Position numbers and translations under genes: made by a program. The notes under the pieces are model-generated. The model searched no databases and was not told the origin of the DNA. It worked only from the letters and a program-made list of their open reading frames with translations. From NCBI GenBank assembly GCA_039198065.1, contig JBCCTU010000002.1, positions 948,088 to 1,012,087 on the forward strand: a DNA stretch of 64,000 bases, in the 5' to 3' direction. This DNA comes from CALHVX01 sp039198065. Its GTDB lineage: Bacteria > Pseudomonadota > Gammaproteobacteria > Pseudomonadales > Azotimanducaceae. Shown one piece after another: positions 44,366 through 53,246 of the stretch. Numbering within the stretch: the stretch's first letter is position 1; every line of letters starts with the position of its first letter.

Positions 44366-46330
44366 GTGATGCGCGTTATCGCAACGGCCAGCCTGTGCCT
44401 GGCGCTTGGAATGAGCCTCGGCTTGGGAACGTCGCCGGCAGCCGCCGACCGCTCCGGCACGGAAGACGGTCAGTGGCGCTACTGGGGCGGCGACGAGTTC
44501 AGCAGCCGCTACTCGCCGCTCGATCAGATCAACGCCGACACCATCGAAGACCTCGAAGTCGCCTGGCGTTGGCGCTCGGATAACTACGGGCCGGAACCGG
44601 ACTTCATCTACCGCGCTACGCCGCTCTACATCGACGGCCGGCTCTACGCCGTCGCCGGCCAGCGGCGCACGGTCGTTGCGATTGATCCGGGGACCGGCGA
44701 AACGCTGTGGATGTGGCGCATGCCGCCAAATCCGCGCTGGCAGGCGTCTACCCGTAAGAACTACGGCAAGGGCGTCGCCTACGCCGACGTGAACGGCCGC
44801 GGGCGTATCTACATCATTACCCCCGGCTACTACCTTGCTGCGTTGAATCCGGATACGGGGCAACCGATCTCCGATTTCGGAATCAACGGTGTCGTCGATC
44901 TGCACCTGGGTCTCGGCGATTACCCGGTAGAAGCCGATACCGGTGTTCTTGCCTCCGGTGACATCACCTCCTCGTCACCGCCGATCGTCGTCAACGGGGT
45001 CATCGTCGTCGGCAACTCCCACGACCGCGGCTACTACCCGAGCAAGAAAGAAAATATTCCCGGACACGTGCGTGGCTACGACGCGGCCACGGGCCGGTTG
45101 CTGTGGAAGTTCAACGTGCTGCCTCAGGAAGGGGAATTCGGCAACGACACCTGGGAAACAGACGCCTGGAAGTTCACCGGCAACATCTCCGCCTGGGCGC
45201 CCCTGTCCGCTGATTCCGAACGGGGCCTGGTGTTCATTCCCACAGATACGCCGACCAATGATTACTACGGCGGCGATCGCCCCGGCTCGAACCTGTACGG
45301 CACAAGCCTGATCGCCCTAAACGCCAAGACCGGCGAGCGCGTCTGGCACTACCAGATGGTGCATCACGACGTCTGGAACATGGACAACCCGAACGCACCG
45401 AAGCTGCTGGACATCAAGGTGCGCGGTAAGAGTATCCCGGCCGTTGTGGAGACCACCAAACAGGGCTGGGCCTACGTCTTCAATCGGGAAACGGGCGAGC
45501 CCGTGTGGCCGATCGAGGAGCGTGCCGTACCCACCTCCGACGTACCCGGCGAAGTTATCTGGAAGACCCAGCCGCACGTGACGAAGCCCCCGCCCTTCGA
45601 GCTGCAGGGCACCACGGTTGACGACCTGATCGACTTCACGCCAGAACTGCGGGCAGAAGCCATCGAGCTCGCCAAACAGTACCGCATGGGTCCGATCTTC
45701 ACCCCACCGTCGCTGGCGAACGCGCCAGACGGTACCAAGGGCGCCTTTGTCATGCCCGGTGCCAACGGTGGCGCAAACATCCCCGGCGGGTCCTCGGTCG
45801 ATCCCGAGACCGGCATGCTTTACGTTGCGAGTGAGCGCGGCCACAGCGTGATCTCACTGGTACCCGGAGAAGAAAAAGACTCTAACGCCGGCTTTGTATC
45901 GCTAGGGCCCGGCGGTATTCGCGGACCCCAGGGCCTGCAGCTCTTCAAACCGCCCTACGGAACCATTACGGCCATCGACCTCAATAAGGGCACGATCGCC
46001 TGGCAGATTCCGAACGGCGACACCCCGGAATCGGTTAAGAACCACCCGGCGCTCAAGGGCGTCGACCTGCCGGTCACCGGCAAGCGCTCGCATGCGACGG
46101 TGCTCACCACCAAGTCGCTGCTGTTTTACGGCGAAGGCCGCCGCGGTGACCCCTTGCTACATGCGGTCGACAAGGCCACCGGTGAAGAGATCGCACGCAT
46201 CGACCTGCCCGCAACCACCAACACCGCGCCGATGACCTACCGCCACAACGGCCGTCAGTACATCATCGCCACCGTAGCCAGCGTCGGTAAGCCCGGCGAG
46301 CTGGTTGCTCTGGCCTTACCCGAGGAGTAA
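44366..46330 (+). CDS. PQQ-dependent dehydrogenase (quinoprotein)
   Basis: 654 aa with signal peptide (ATASLCLALGMSLGLGTSPAAA). Beta-propeller quinoprotein: QWRYWGGDEFSSRYSPLDQI, GRLYAVAGQRRTVVAIDPGT, SSSPPIVVNGVIVVGNSHDR, WHYQMVHHDVWNMDNPNAPK and a C-terminal MTYRHNGRQYIIATVAS. Closest in style to soluble or peripheral glucose/alcohol dehydrogenases that oxidise sugars or alcohols in the periplasm and pass electrons to a cytochrome c. A GTG (44366) and an ATG (44369) are both possible starts; the ATG is better spaced from GGGGGAG. First gene of a four-gene operon; the cytochrome c gene follows after 6 nt. Confidence 0.92.
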   Translation: MMRVIATASLCLALGMSLGLGTSPAAADRSGTEDGQWRYWGGDEFSSRYSPLDQINADTIEDLEVAWRWRSDNYGPEPDFIYRATPLYIDGRLYAVAGQRRTVVAIDPGTGETLWMWRMPPNPRWQASTRKNYGKGVAYADVNGRGRIYIITPGYYLAALNPDTGQPISDFGINGVVDLHLGLGDYPVEADTGVLASGDITSSSPPIVVNGVIVVGNSHDRGYYPSKKENIPGHVRGYDAATGRLLWKFNVLPQEGEFGNDTWETDAWKFTGNISAWAPLSADSERGLVFIPTDTPTNDYYGGDRPGSNLYGTSLIALNAKTGERVWHYQMVHHDVWNMDNPNAPKLLDIKVRGKSIPAVVETTKQGWAYVFNRETGEPVWPIEERAVPTSDVPGEVIWKTQPHVTKPPPFELQGTTVDDLIDFTPELRAEAIELAKQYRMGPIFTPPSLANAPDGTKGAFVMPGANGGANIPGGSSVDPETGMLYVASERGHSVISLVPGEEKDSNAGFVSLGPGGIRGPQGLQLFKPPYGTITAIDLNKGTIAWQIPNGDTPESVKNHPALKGVDLPVTGKRSHATVLTTKSLLFYGEGRRGDPLLHAVDKATGEEIARIDLPATTNTAPMTYRHNGRQYIIATVASVGKPGELVALALPEE

Positions 46331-46336
46331 GCCAAC

Positions 46337-46798
46337 GTGCAGCGCTCTACCCTTCTGCTGGTTGCGATCGTTGGTTCAACACTCTGGCTTGCACCGCCCG
46401 CGCTCAAGGCCGCGCCCAGCACCACGATGGACGGCGTATACAACGCAGCACAGATGGCTCGGGGCGAGAAGCTGACGACCAAGTACTGCGGCGCTTGCCA
46501 CGACCAGAGCTACTTTACCGGTGTGTTCCTCAAGTCCTGGCGTGGGCAACCGGTCCAGGGGCTGTACGACCTCATCCGGCAAACCATGCCCCGGGATCGT
46601 CCTGGCACTCTGAAAGAGCGCCAGTACGCGGACGTCATTGCCTACATCTTCGCCCTGAACGGACTTCCGGAAGGCGACAGCAGGCTCGATTACAAAGAAG
46701 GTCGATTGGCCGAGGTGACGATCGCCTTGACGGACGACGCGGACTCAAACGCGGGAATCCCTGCGACCTCACCCACCCCGACCGCAGACGGAGACTGA
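46337..46798 (+). CDS. Periplasmic c-type cytochrome
   Basis: 153 aa with signal peptide (LLLVAIVGSTLWLAPPALKA). One heme site CGACH at about residue 51, and a likely distal Met in IRQTMPRDRPGTL. Ends in YADVIAYIFALNGLPEGDS, the class I cytochrome c helix, followed by a polar tail. It is the obvious electron acceptor for the PQQ dehydrogenase encoded 6 nt upstream. Start codon is GTG. Confidence 0.92.
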   Translation: MQRSTLLLVAIVGSTLWLAPPALKAAPSTTMDGVYNAAQMARGEKLTTKYCGACHDQSYFTGVFLKSWRGQPVQGLYDLIRQTMPRDRPGTLKERQYADVIAYIFALNGLPEGDSRLDYKEGRLAEVTIALTDDADSNAGIPATSPTPTADGD

Positions 46799-46802
46799 TT
46801 CA

Positions 46803-47666
46803 GTGACCCATACGTTCCGGCTAGCCCTGGTGTTTTTCGCAACGACGCTGCTCGGCTTTGCCGGCCCGGCGAGCGCGGAAAGCTACGTTCGATTTACTGT
46901 CAACGATGCCGTGCACTACGGCCTTCTCGAAGGCGATCAGGTCGCCCAGCTTTCCGGGGACTACTTCTCCGACCCGAAACCGACCGGTGAGCGGTACCCG
47001 CTCGAAGACGTCGGCCTGCTGCTACCCCTCGATCCGACCCGCGTGTCGAAAATTCTCGGCACCGCGGTAAACACCCGCCGTCCGAATCTCGAGGTTGCGG
47101 AAGACGCCCACCCCCGGTGGTTCGCTAAATTCCCGTCATCGCTGAACGAGAACGGCGGCAACGTGATGCTGCCTCCCGAAGCCGGAAATCTGAACTATGA
47201 GGGCGAGCTCGTGGTCGTCATCGGCAAAGAGGCACGGCACGTCAGTGAGGAAGATGCCCTGGACTACGTGTTTGGCTATACGGTTGGCAACGACTTCTCC
47301 GAAAACACCTGGTACGGCGAACGCAAAGGCCGCGGTGAACCCTCGCGATTGATCTCGAAAGGCTCGGACACCTGGGCGTGCCTCGGCAACGTCATCGTCA
47401 CGGGCATCAACCACCGTGACCGCCGGCTGGTGACTACGCTGAACGGCAAAGTCGTCCAGGACGGCAACACCAACGACCTGATCCAGGACGTGCCGAAGCT
47501 CATCAGCTACGCCAGCCGCTACATAACGCTCATGCCCGGCGATCTGATTTACACCGGCACCGTGCCGTTCCAGGAAGGCGCCCGGCGAAAAATGCAGGTG
47601 GGCGATCGATTGACCGTGACCATCGACGGCATCGGCACCGTCGAGAACCAGATTGTGGAGATGTGA
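46803..47666 (+). CDS. Exported fumarylacetoacetate-hydrolase-family enzyme
   Basis: 287 aa. Unlike ordinary family members it begins with a signal peptide (LALVFFATTLLGFAGPASA, cleavage near residue 25). The catalytic core is intact: metal ligands in NYEGELVVVIGKEA (ExE) and the later Asp in YTVGNDFSEN; MPGDLIYTGTVPFQ and VTIDGIGTVENQI are standard. FAH-family enzymes cleave or hydrate 2-oxo acids in aromatic or sugar-acid pathways, normally in the cytoplasm. Start GTG at 46803, five bases after the cytochrome gene; stop overlaps the aldolase frame. Confidence 0.88.
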   Translation: MTHTFRLALVFFATTLLGFAGPASAESYVRFTVNDAVHYGLLEGDQVAQLSGDYFSDPKPTGERYPLEDVGLLLPLDPTRVSKILGTAVNTRRPNLEVAEDAHPRWFAKFPSSLNENGGNVMLPPEAGNLNYEGELVVVIGKEARHVSEEDALDYVFGYTVGNDFSENTWYGERKGRGEPSRLISKGSDTWACLGNVIVTGINHRDRRLVTTLNGKVVQDGNTNDLIQDVPKLISYASRYITLMPGDLIYTGTVPFQEGARRKMQVGDRLTVTIDGIGTVENQIVEM

Positions 47667-47668
47667 CC

Positions 47669-48589
47669 ATGCGACTGCCTTCGTTAGTACTCACAGCCCT
47701 CGTCTCTGCCCTACCCGTCAGCGGATTCGCCGCCGAGCGGCTGAACCACACCATCAGCGTCCTCGAGTCCGGCGGCGCCGCCTTCGGCATTTTTTCCGGC
47801 GATCGCTCCCCGAGCAACGCGCGCCGTCTCGCTCGATCGGACCTCGACTACGTTTTCATCGACATGGAACACGGCCCCTACGACGCCGAATCGCTGCAGC
47901 AGTTTCTCTTCGCCATGACGGACAAGGCGGCCATCGCCAAGACCGGCAGTCTCACTATGAACACGACCCCGATCGTACGCCTGCCGATCAACGGTCGGGA
48001 AATGAACCAGGCTCTCGTCAAGCAGGTGCTGGATCTCGGCGTGTACGGCGTGATGTTCCCGATGATCAACAACCGCGAGCAGGCGGAGTTCGCCATTGCC
48101 TCAGCTCGCTTCCCGCAGGCTCGCGGTGCCGCTGATTTTGCGCCTGCGGGTCTCCGCGGCCGAGCCCCGGGAAACGCCGTGTGGTACTGGGGCACAAGCT
48201 ACAGCGACTACCTCGCCAAGGCCGACGTCTGGCCCCTGGACCCTGCGGGCGAAATCCTTGCGGTCATTCAGATCGAAAGCCCGGAAGCCGTCGCCAACGT
48301 AGAAGAAATCATCACGACCCCCGGGGTCGGGGCGATCTTCATCGGGCCGTCGGATCTGTCCGCTAACATGGGGCTGCCGGCGAGCGATCCGGAGGTCGAG
48401 GCGGCGATCCAGACCGTGTTGAAGTCGTGCATCACGCACAACATCGCCTGCGGTATCACGACCAACGCCCGCAACGTCGAAGAGCGCACGCGCCAGGGCT
48501 TCCGCTTTGTCACCGTCGGCGGCGACGGCGGGATTACGCCCGGCACAGCCGATGCGCTCGCCAAGGGCCGCAAGGCGGCGGGACGCTAG
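47669..48589 (+). CDS. Exported HpcH/HpaI-family aldolase
   Basis: 306 aa from the ATG at 47669; an in-frame GTG at 47663 is an alternative. The N-terminus (LPSLVLTALVSALPVSGFAA) is a signal peptide, unusual for the family. The class II aldolase core is complete: FIDMEHGPYDAESL (catalytic His), TPIVRLPI (Arg), VMFPMINNREQAEFA, and metal ligands in IQIESPEAV (Glu) and FIGPSDLSANMG (Asp). Relatives split 4-hydroxy-2-oxo acids to pyruvate and an aldehyde. Adjacent to the exported FAH-family gene (2 nt), so both probably act in the periplasm on the same intermediate series. Confidence 0.88.
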   Translation: MRLPSLVLTALVSALPVSGFAAERLNHTISVLESGGAAFGIFSGDRSPSNARRLARSDLDYVFIDMEHGPYDAESLQQFLFAMTDKAAIAKTGSLTMNTTPIVRLPINGREMNQALVKQVLDLGVYGVMFPMINNREQAEFAIASARFPQARGAADFAPAGLRGRAPGNAVWYWGTSYSDYLAKADVWPLDPAGEILAVIQIESPEAVANVEEIITTPGVGAIFIGPSDLSANMGLPASDPEVEAAIQTVLKSCITHNIACGITTNARNVEERTRQGFRFVTVGGDGGITPGTADALAKGRKAAGR

Positions 48590-48793
48590 CGCTTCGCGTC
48601 GGGCCACGGACTCAGCGGACATCGACTCGAGCTGCACTATGAACCGCAGCTTTGGGGCTTAAGCGCTATCGATGCTGTTTGCGCGGTCGACTCCAGTGTT
48701 TAGAGACTATATAAGTTAAAAACTTAATATATATCAATAATTTATATCGCATTAAGAAAGATATCTTAAAGAGAATGGGGCGCCTGTGACCGC
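48590..48793. other. AT-rich intergenic region upstream of the AraC regulator
   Basis: 204 nt. The part from about 48700 to 48775 is very AT-rich in a GC-rich neighbourhood, with small inverted repeats (AAGTT-AAA-AACTT; TAAGA-AAGATA-TCTTA). It could be a promoter, a regulator binding site or a silencing target. No terminator with a clear T-run was identified after the aldolase gene. Confidence 0.5.
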
Positions 48794-49849
48794 GTGAACA
48801 ACTTGGTCGCCAGCACTGCCGGGTTCTCACTGGTGGCGGGCTGGCTGCTCTGGGGGGCCTACGCCGCTGCCCCAGGATTCCCAAAGAAAACCACCTACGC
48901 AGTTGTCGCGGGGGCGCTGTTGACAGCTGTGCTGTCCTATCTCCAGATCCGCCATCTGACCTTCGTTCTAAGCGACGCAGATCCCTTTACGGACCCTCTT
49001 TATCGTCAAGCTCTGTTCGCGGGCCCGCTGGGCTTTCTCGCCTTTGGCCGAGCCGTCGTTCTACCGAACCGGAGACTCACGGTCGGACATGCGATTCATC
49101 TTCTGCCGTTGGGGCTGCCCTGGATCCTGCCGCTCAGTCTCGGACTACCCTTGGTCCTCGCACTCGGCCTCGGCTACGCCGGCTGGCTCAGCCTGCTCGT
49201 GCTTCGCGCCCGCGCAACGCGGCGGCAACGTCGCTTCGAGGCGGTGTTCTCGGCACTGGTCGTTCTGTCGGCGGCCTTCGTACTGGGCGCAAGCCTTCTC
49301 GCACCTTGGAGCGATCCGACCCTGTTTGTGGCGATCTACAGCTGCGCCGTCGCTGGCGCCTATGCCCTGGTGACCGCGGCGCTCGTCGCCATTCCCGACT
49401 TCGTCCGCGAACTGTTCGAAGAGGCACAGATCAAGTACGCGGAGTCCAAGCTCCGCGACGTTGATGTGGATCAATGCATGGCGCGGCTTGAACGCCTGAT
49501 GGTGGAAGACAAGCTTTACCGAGACGAATCCTTATCTCTTTCAAGTGCGGCCGACTGCCTATCGCTCTCGCCACATCAACTCTCGGAACTGCTCAACAAG
49601 CATATGGATCAGTCCTTTCCGCAGTATCTGAAAGCAAAACGCCTGGCTGAGGCAAGCGAGCGCCTGCGCTCAGAACCGAACACCAACATCCTGACTATCG
49701 CCCTGGATGCCGGTTTTCGGTCGCAATCCACGTTTTACACCGCTTTCAAAAACAGTTTCGGCGTTGCCCCAGGCGACTACCGTGCGGAAGCGACCGCGCC
49801 GCAAGCGCAAGCGCAAACGCAAACGCAAACGCAAAAGCCGAACCGCTAG
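48794..49849 (+). CDS. Membrane-anchored AraC-family regulator
   Basis: 351 aa, start GTG. Residues about 1-205 hold six or seven hydrophobic segments (for example SLVAGWLLWGAYAAAPGF, LLPLGLPWILPLSLGLPLVL, LVVLSAAFVLGASLLAPW). Residues about 230-335 form an AraC-type double helix-turn-helix: LSLSSAADCLSLSPHQLSEL and NILTIALDAGFRSQSTFYTA, ending FKNSFGVAPGDYR. The C-terminal tail is a QAQAQTQTQTQ repeat encoded by six hexamers. Likely a sensor-regulator for the adjacent catabolic genes. Preceded by an AT-rich leader. Confidence 0.88.
   Translation: MNNLVASTAGFSLVAGWLLWGAYAAAPGFPKKTTYAVVAGALLTAVLSYLQIRHLTFVLSDADPFTDPLYRQALFAGPLGFLAFGRAVVLPNRRLTVGHAIHLLPLGLPWILPLSLGLPLVLALGLGYAGWLSLLVLRARATRRQRRFEAVFSALVVLSAAFVLGASLLAPWSDPTLFVAIYSCAVAGAYALVTAALVAIPDFVRELFEEAQIKYAESKLRDVDVDQCMARLERLMVEDKLYRDESLSLSSAADCLSLSPHQLSELLNKHMDQSFPQYLKAKRLAEASERLRSEPNTNILTIALDAGFRSQSTFYTAFKNSFGVAPGDYRAEATAPQAQAQTQTQTQKPNR
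49801..49836 (+). repeat. Tandem hexanucleotide repeat in the regulator's 3' end
   Basis: Six consecutive hexamers: GCAAGC twice, GCAAAC three times, and GCAAAA. They encode the Ala/Thr-Gln tail. Slippage would change tail length by two residues per unit without breaking the frame. Confidence 0.8.
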
Positions 49850-49878
49850 TGCGCACTCAAATGGCGCCTAGCTGAAGC

Positions 49879-50652
49879 CTAGATACTGCTGAAATCCCCG
49901 TGGCGCCCTTTTCCCGCCGCGAAGCGAGCCGCACCGGCCCGGGTTTCACCGGACTGGATCACGGCACGACCCAACCGGGCTTCGTTCAAGATCGCCTCGT
50001 CCAGATCGCGATCAAACTGCTGATAGCTCGACAACCGATCGTTGCGCATACACAGCTGAGGGAACGCACAAAGTTGCTCGGCCAACACCAGCGCCTCTGC
50101 CAAGGCTTGGCCCGGCTCGGTTAGACGGTTCGCAAGCCCCATGAGCCGCGCCTCGTCACCGCTCACGCCGCGCCCGGTAAGAATGAGATCGAGCGCGTGG
50201 GAATGCCCAAGCAGCCGGGACAAGCGGACGGTTCCACCATCCACGAGTGGTACGCCCCAGCGTCGGCAATACACGCCAAAGACCGCGTCGCGGGCAGCCA
50301 CCCGCAGGTCGCACCAGGCCGCAAGTTCCAACCCCCCAGCTACCGCGTATCCTTCCACAGCGGCAATGACAGGCTTACTGAGCAGCATCCGTGTGGGCCC
50401 CATGGGCCCATCGCCATCTAGGCCGACGCGGTTCCCATCCCCGGTAGAGACGGCTTTCAAATCTGCGCCGGCGCAAAACGTCTGCTCAGCGCCGCTCAGG
50501 ACCGCGACACGCTGCGATTCGTCGGCGTCAAAGGCACGGAACGCCTCCGCCAGCAACCTCGCCGTTGGCCCATCGACCGCGTTTTTCGCGTGGGGGCGAT
50601 TGATGGTTACCCGCGTGACAGGGCCCTGCGTCTCGACCAGCACGGCGTCCAT
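49879..50652 (-). CDS. Enoyl-CoA hydratase/isomerase (crotonase) family protein
   Basis: 257 aa from the ATG at 50652 (MDAVLVETQGPVTRVTINRP); upstream in-frame codons are not family-like. Crotonase oxyanion-hole segments FCAGADLKAV and EGYAVAGGLELAAWCDLR are clear. The first catalytic Glu is present (GGLELA); the second, usually in FGxPE, is not (FGVYCRRWGVPLVDGG), so this may not be a plain hydratase. Isolated on the minus strand, convergent with the AraC gene and divergent from the S9 peptidase. Confidence 0.88.
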   Translation of the reverse strand: MDAVLVETQGPVTRVTINRPHAKNAVDGPTARLLAEAFRAFDADESQRVAVLSGAEQTFCAGADLKAVSTGDGNRVGLDGDGPMGPTRMLLSKPVIAAVEGYAVAGGLELAAWCDLRVAARDAVFGVYCRRWGVPLVDGGTVRLSRLLGHSHALDLILTGRGVSGDEARLMGLANRLTEPGQALAEALVLAEQLCAFPQLCMRNDRLSSYQQFDRDLDEAILNEARLGRAVIQSGETRAGAARFAAGKGRHGDFSSI

Positions 50653-50828
50653 GGGAGCCTCCAAAAGTGTGTAAGTGGATTGAAAACAGAAGTCAGAACC
50701 GCAACATGCCCGCGCTAAAGTAAGCGAATAAGCACGCAGCAACGCTAGGAACTCGTCGCTAGGGAACGGCGACGCTAACAGCGAATCCCGCGATACACCT
50801 CAGTTAACACAGGGATGGAGCGAGTCCA
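50653..50828. other. Divergent crotonase/S9-peptidase intergenic region
   Basis: 176 nt that should carry both promoters. The plus-strand end has a GGATGGAG ribosome site 9 nt before the peptidase ATG. No clear sigma factor consensus pair was identified. Confidence 0.3.
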
Positions 50829-52877
50829 ATGAATCCCATTCTGAAGCGGTTTTTTGCCCTAGCGCTAGTCGGATCCTTAGGGTCAGCGTCAGGCGTAGTA
50901 CTCGGTGCTGAGGTAACCACACGACCACCGTTAGAAGCCTACGGGACGGTTCCCACGGTCCGAGCGGCAGCGCTTTCGAACGACGGATCGCACATCGCGT
51001 TGCTGTGTCGGGAGCAGGCTCAAGACTTCATCCGGCTAATCAGCCTTGACGAGCGGAAGCAGAGTCAAATCAACATTGCCGAGTTAAACCCGAAGGCAGT
51101 TCGGTATATTGGCAATCGCTACCTGCTATTGAGCGCGGCGGCTGACAACGATCGCCTGAACGAACGACACAACACATCGGTTGGTTTCGCCTACTTCATC
51201 GATACGCAAACCGGCAACAGCCGCCCGCTCCTGAACAAAGCCGCAGGCTTTCTTCAGCCCTACGAATTCTCCGATCCTGTCATTGGTGTCCTTAGCGGAA
51301 GTGGTGAGCTGCTGGTGCCTGCACGCACCTACAGCCGCGTGAACCGTGGCGTCGATACGTCGCTGAACGGTGCCATACGTCTGGGTTCGGCTGTGTTTCG
51401 CGTTGACCCAGACAGCGGCCGATCGGAGGTCTTCGTAGGCGACCGCCCCCGCGCACGCAGAATGAGTGGCGCCCGCCAGCGCTACGCAAACACGGCCAGC
51501 TGGGTGGTATCAAGTTCCGGCGAGGTGCTCGCCCGCAGTGATTACGAACAGCGCTCGAATCAATACAGCATCCTTGCGAAAACCGAGGCCGGGTGGGAAA
51601 CCATCTACGACAACAGTGCGGTTGCTGATCGGTACATCGGAGGAAAACCGTTCACCATCGTCGGAACCACTCTTGCAGAAGACGCCATCGTGCTCGCCGG
51701 ATTAAATGCTGAGCAGGACGAAGCCGCTCTCTACCATCTAACGTTAGACGGAAGACTCTCTGAACCCCTGTACTGGAAGCGACGCCGGGATATCCAGCGC
51801 GTGTTGACGGACGACAACCGGCGGGTTGTCGGCATCGAGTACAGTGGCCTTGAACCCGACTACCTGCTCTTCGACCCGCGTCTGAAATCCGCGTACGAAG
51901 CACTCAAGGGTCGTTTCGGCGGGTATAGCCTCGAGCTTATCGACTGGAGTGAGACCGCCGAGCGCGTCCTGTTCCGGCTGTCCGGCGCCGGCGAAAGCGG
52001 ATCCTTCTACCTGTTCGAAAGCGCGACCGGTGGCGTCGCGCAGGTCGCACAGACCTACGATCTCGCTCCGGAGTGGATTGGCGCCCAGCAGGCAATCTCC
52101 TATCGCGCAGCCGATGGGCTTGAGATACCGGCAATCGTGACCTGGCCTCCCGGAGAGAAACACAAATCTCTTCCTACCATCGTTCTGCCGCACGGCGGCC
52201 CCGCAACCCACGATCAGCTCGGATTCGACTGGATGGCCCAGTTCTTCGCCAGCCGAGGTTATCTTGTGCTGCAACCCAATTTTCGCGGGTCTTCCGGCTT
52301 CGGCGATGCCTTTCGGCGCGCCGGGTACGGAGCCTGGGGTGGCGCCATGCAGGACGATATACACGCGGGAGTCCAGTCACTGACCGCTATGAACTGGAGC
52401 GATCCCGCAAGGGTTTGCATCGTTGGTGCCAGCTATGGCGGGTACGCGGCACTAGCTGGTGGCGTTAAGGCACCGGAACTCTTTCGCTGCATCGCAGCCA
52501 TCGCGCCTGTCACAGACCTCATTGACCTGCTTGAATACGAGCGACGGGAAACCGGCAGGCGCAGCTACAACTTCGAGTACTGGACGCAGAGCATCGGGAA
52601 GCTCGGAGCCGATGCCAAGGCACTTGCCGCCGCCTCCCCCGCCAGAAATGCGGACGCGATCAATGCCCCTGTTTTGCTCATCCACGGGAGAGCTGACGAT
52701 GTCGTCCCGATTGCTCAAAGTCGAAAGATGCGAAGGGCATTGAAAAAAGCAAAGGCGGCAGTTGAGCTGGTGACGTTGGTTGATGCAGACCATTGGCTCA
52801 GTAGCACCGAGAGCCGAGTAAAGACGCTTAAGGTGCTGTACCGGTTCGTAGAGGAGCACATCGGTAGTGTGCGGTAG
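50829..52877 (+). CDS. S9-family prolyl oligopeptidase-like serine peptidase, exported
   Basis: 682 aa with signal peptide (FFALALVGSLGSASGVVLGA). N-terminal propeller, then an alpha/beta-hydrolase domain with LPTIVLPHGGPATHDQLGFD, LQPNFRGSSGFG, and nucleophile Ser535 in GASYGGYAAL. Asp623 lies in HGRADDVVP and His655 in DADHW, giving a complete triad. Family members cleave peptides from the N-terminus or near proline in the periplasm. No operon partner is adjacent. Confidence 0.92.
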   Translation: MNPILKRFFALALVGSLGSASGVVLGAEVTTRPPLEAYGTVPTVRAAALSNDGSHIALLCREQAQDFIRLISLDERKQSQINIAELNPKAVRYIGNRYLLLSAAADNDRLNERHNTSVGFAYFIDTQTGNSRPLLNKAAGFLQPYEFSDPVIGVLSGSGELLVPARTYSRVNRGVDTSLNGAIRLGSAVFRVDPDSGRSEVFVGDRPRARRMSGARQRYANTASWVVSSSGEVLARSDYEQRSNQYSILAKTEAGWETIYDNSAVADRYIGGKPFTIVGTTLAEDAIVLAGLNAEQDEAALYHLTLDGRLSEPLYWKRRRDIQRVLTDDNRRVVGIEYSGLEPDYLLFDPRLKSAYEALKGRFGGYSLELIDWSETAERVLFRLSGAGESGSFYLFESATGGVAQVAQTYDLAPEWIGAQQAISYRAADGLEIPAIVTWPPGEKHKSLPTIVLPHGGPATHDQLGFDWMAQFFASRGYLVLQPNFRGSSGFGDAFRRAGYGAWGGAMQDDIHAGVQSLTAMNWSDPARVCIVGASYGGYAALAGGVKAPELFRCIAAIAPVTDLIDLLEYERRETGRRSYNFEYWTQSIGKLGADAKALAAASPARNADAINAPVLLIHGRADDVVPIAQSRKMRRALKKAKAAVELVTLVDADHWLSSTESRVKTLKVLYRFVEEHIGSVR

Positions 52878-53188
52878 TTAAGTACGGTCGGAGAGAAAAC
52901 CCTGATTCGGAAAGCCCGGTTCGGTAGCTCCGGCATGGACTCTTTCCCTATCCTTTGCAATGTTTACGACAACCGGGGCGATTCATCTCAGGGAAACGGG
53001 CAGCCCGGGACGCAGGGCAATACGAGGGCATTTGTCGATCTGGCGTTCCCAGACAATATCGTTGAAACAAATAGCTCTACGGCGATTAAAGGATTGAAAC
53101 CTTAGAATCGAGAAGCTCAGCTGCCAAGCAACAGCCAAGCTAACCACTGAAGCATAACCTTCTAAACGCAAGGAACTTTGACATAATC
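52878..53188. other. Non-coding stretch before the insertion sequence
   Basis: 311 nt downstream of the S9 peptidase, ending at the IS left flank. No gene, RNA or strong terminator was recognised. The final 7 bases (CATAATC) are the left copy of the IS target duplication. Confidence 0.5.
53182..53188 (+). repeat. Left target-site duplication of the IS
   Basis: CATAATC immediately outside the left inverted repeat, identical to the 7 bases directly after the right inverted repeat at 54390-54396. Confidence 0.85.
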
Positions 53189-53214
53189 TGTGATGGTTCA
53201 GACCTGATCTGACA
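53189..53214 (+). repeat. Left terminal inverted repeat
   Basis: 26 bases beginning TGTGATGGTTCAGACC; exact reverse complement of 54364-54389. Confidence 0.9.
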
Positions 53215-53246
53215 GTTATCGGTCAGACGGTCGTGCGAGTGTCAGA

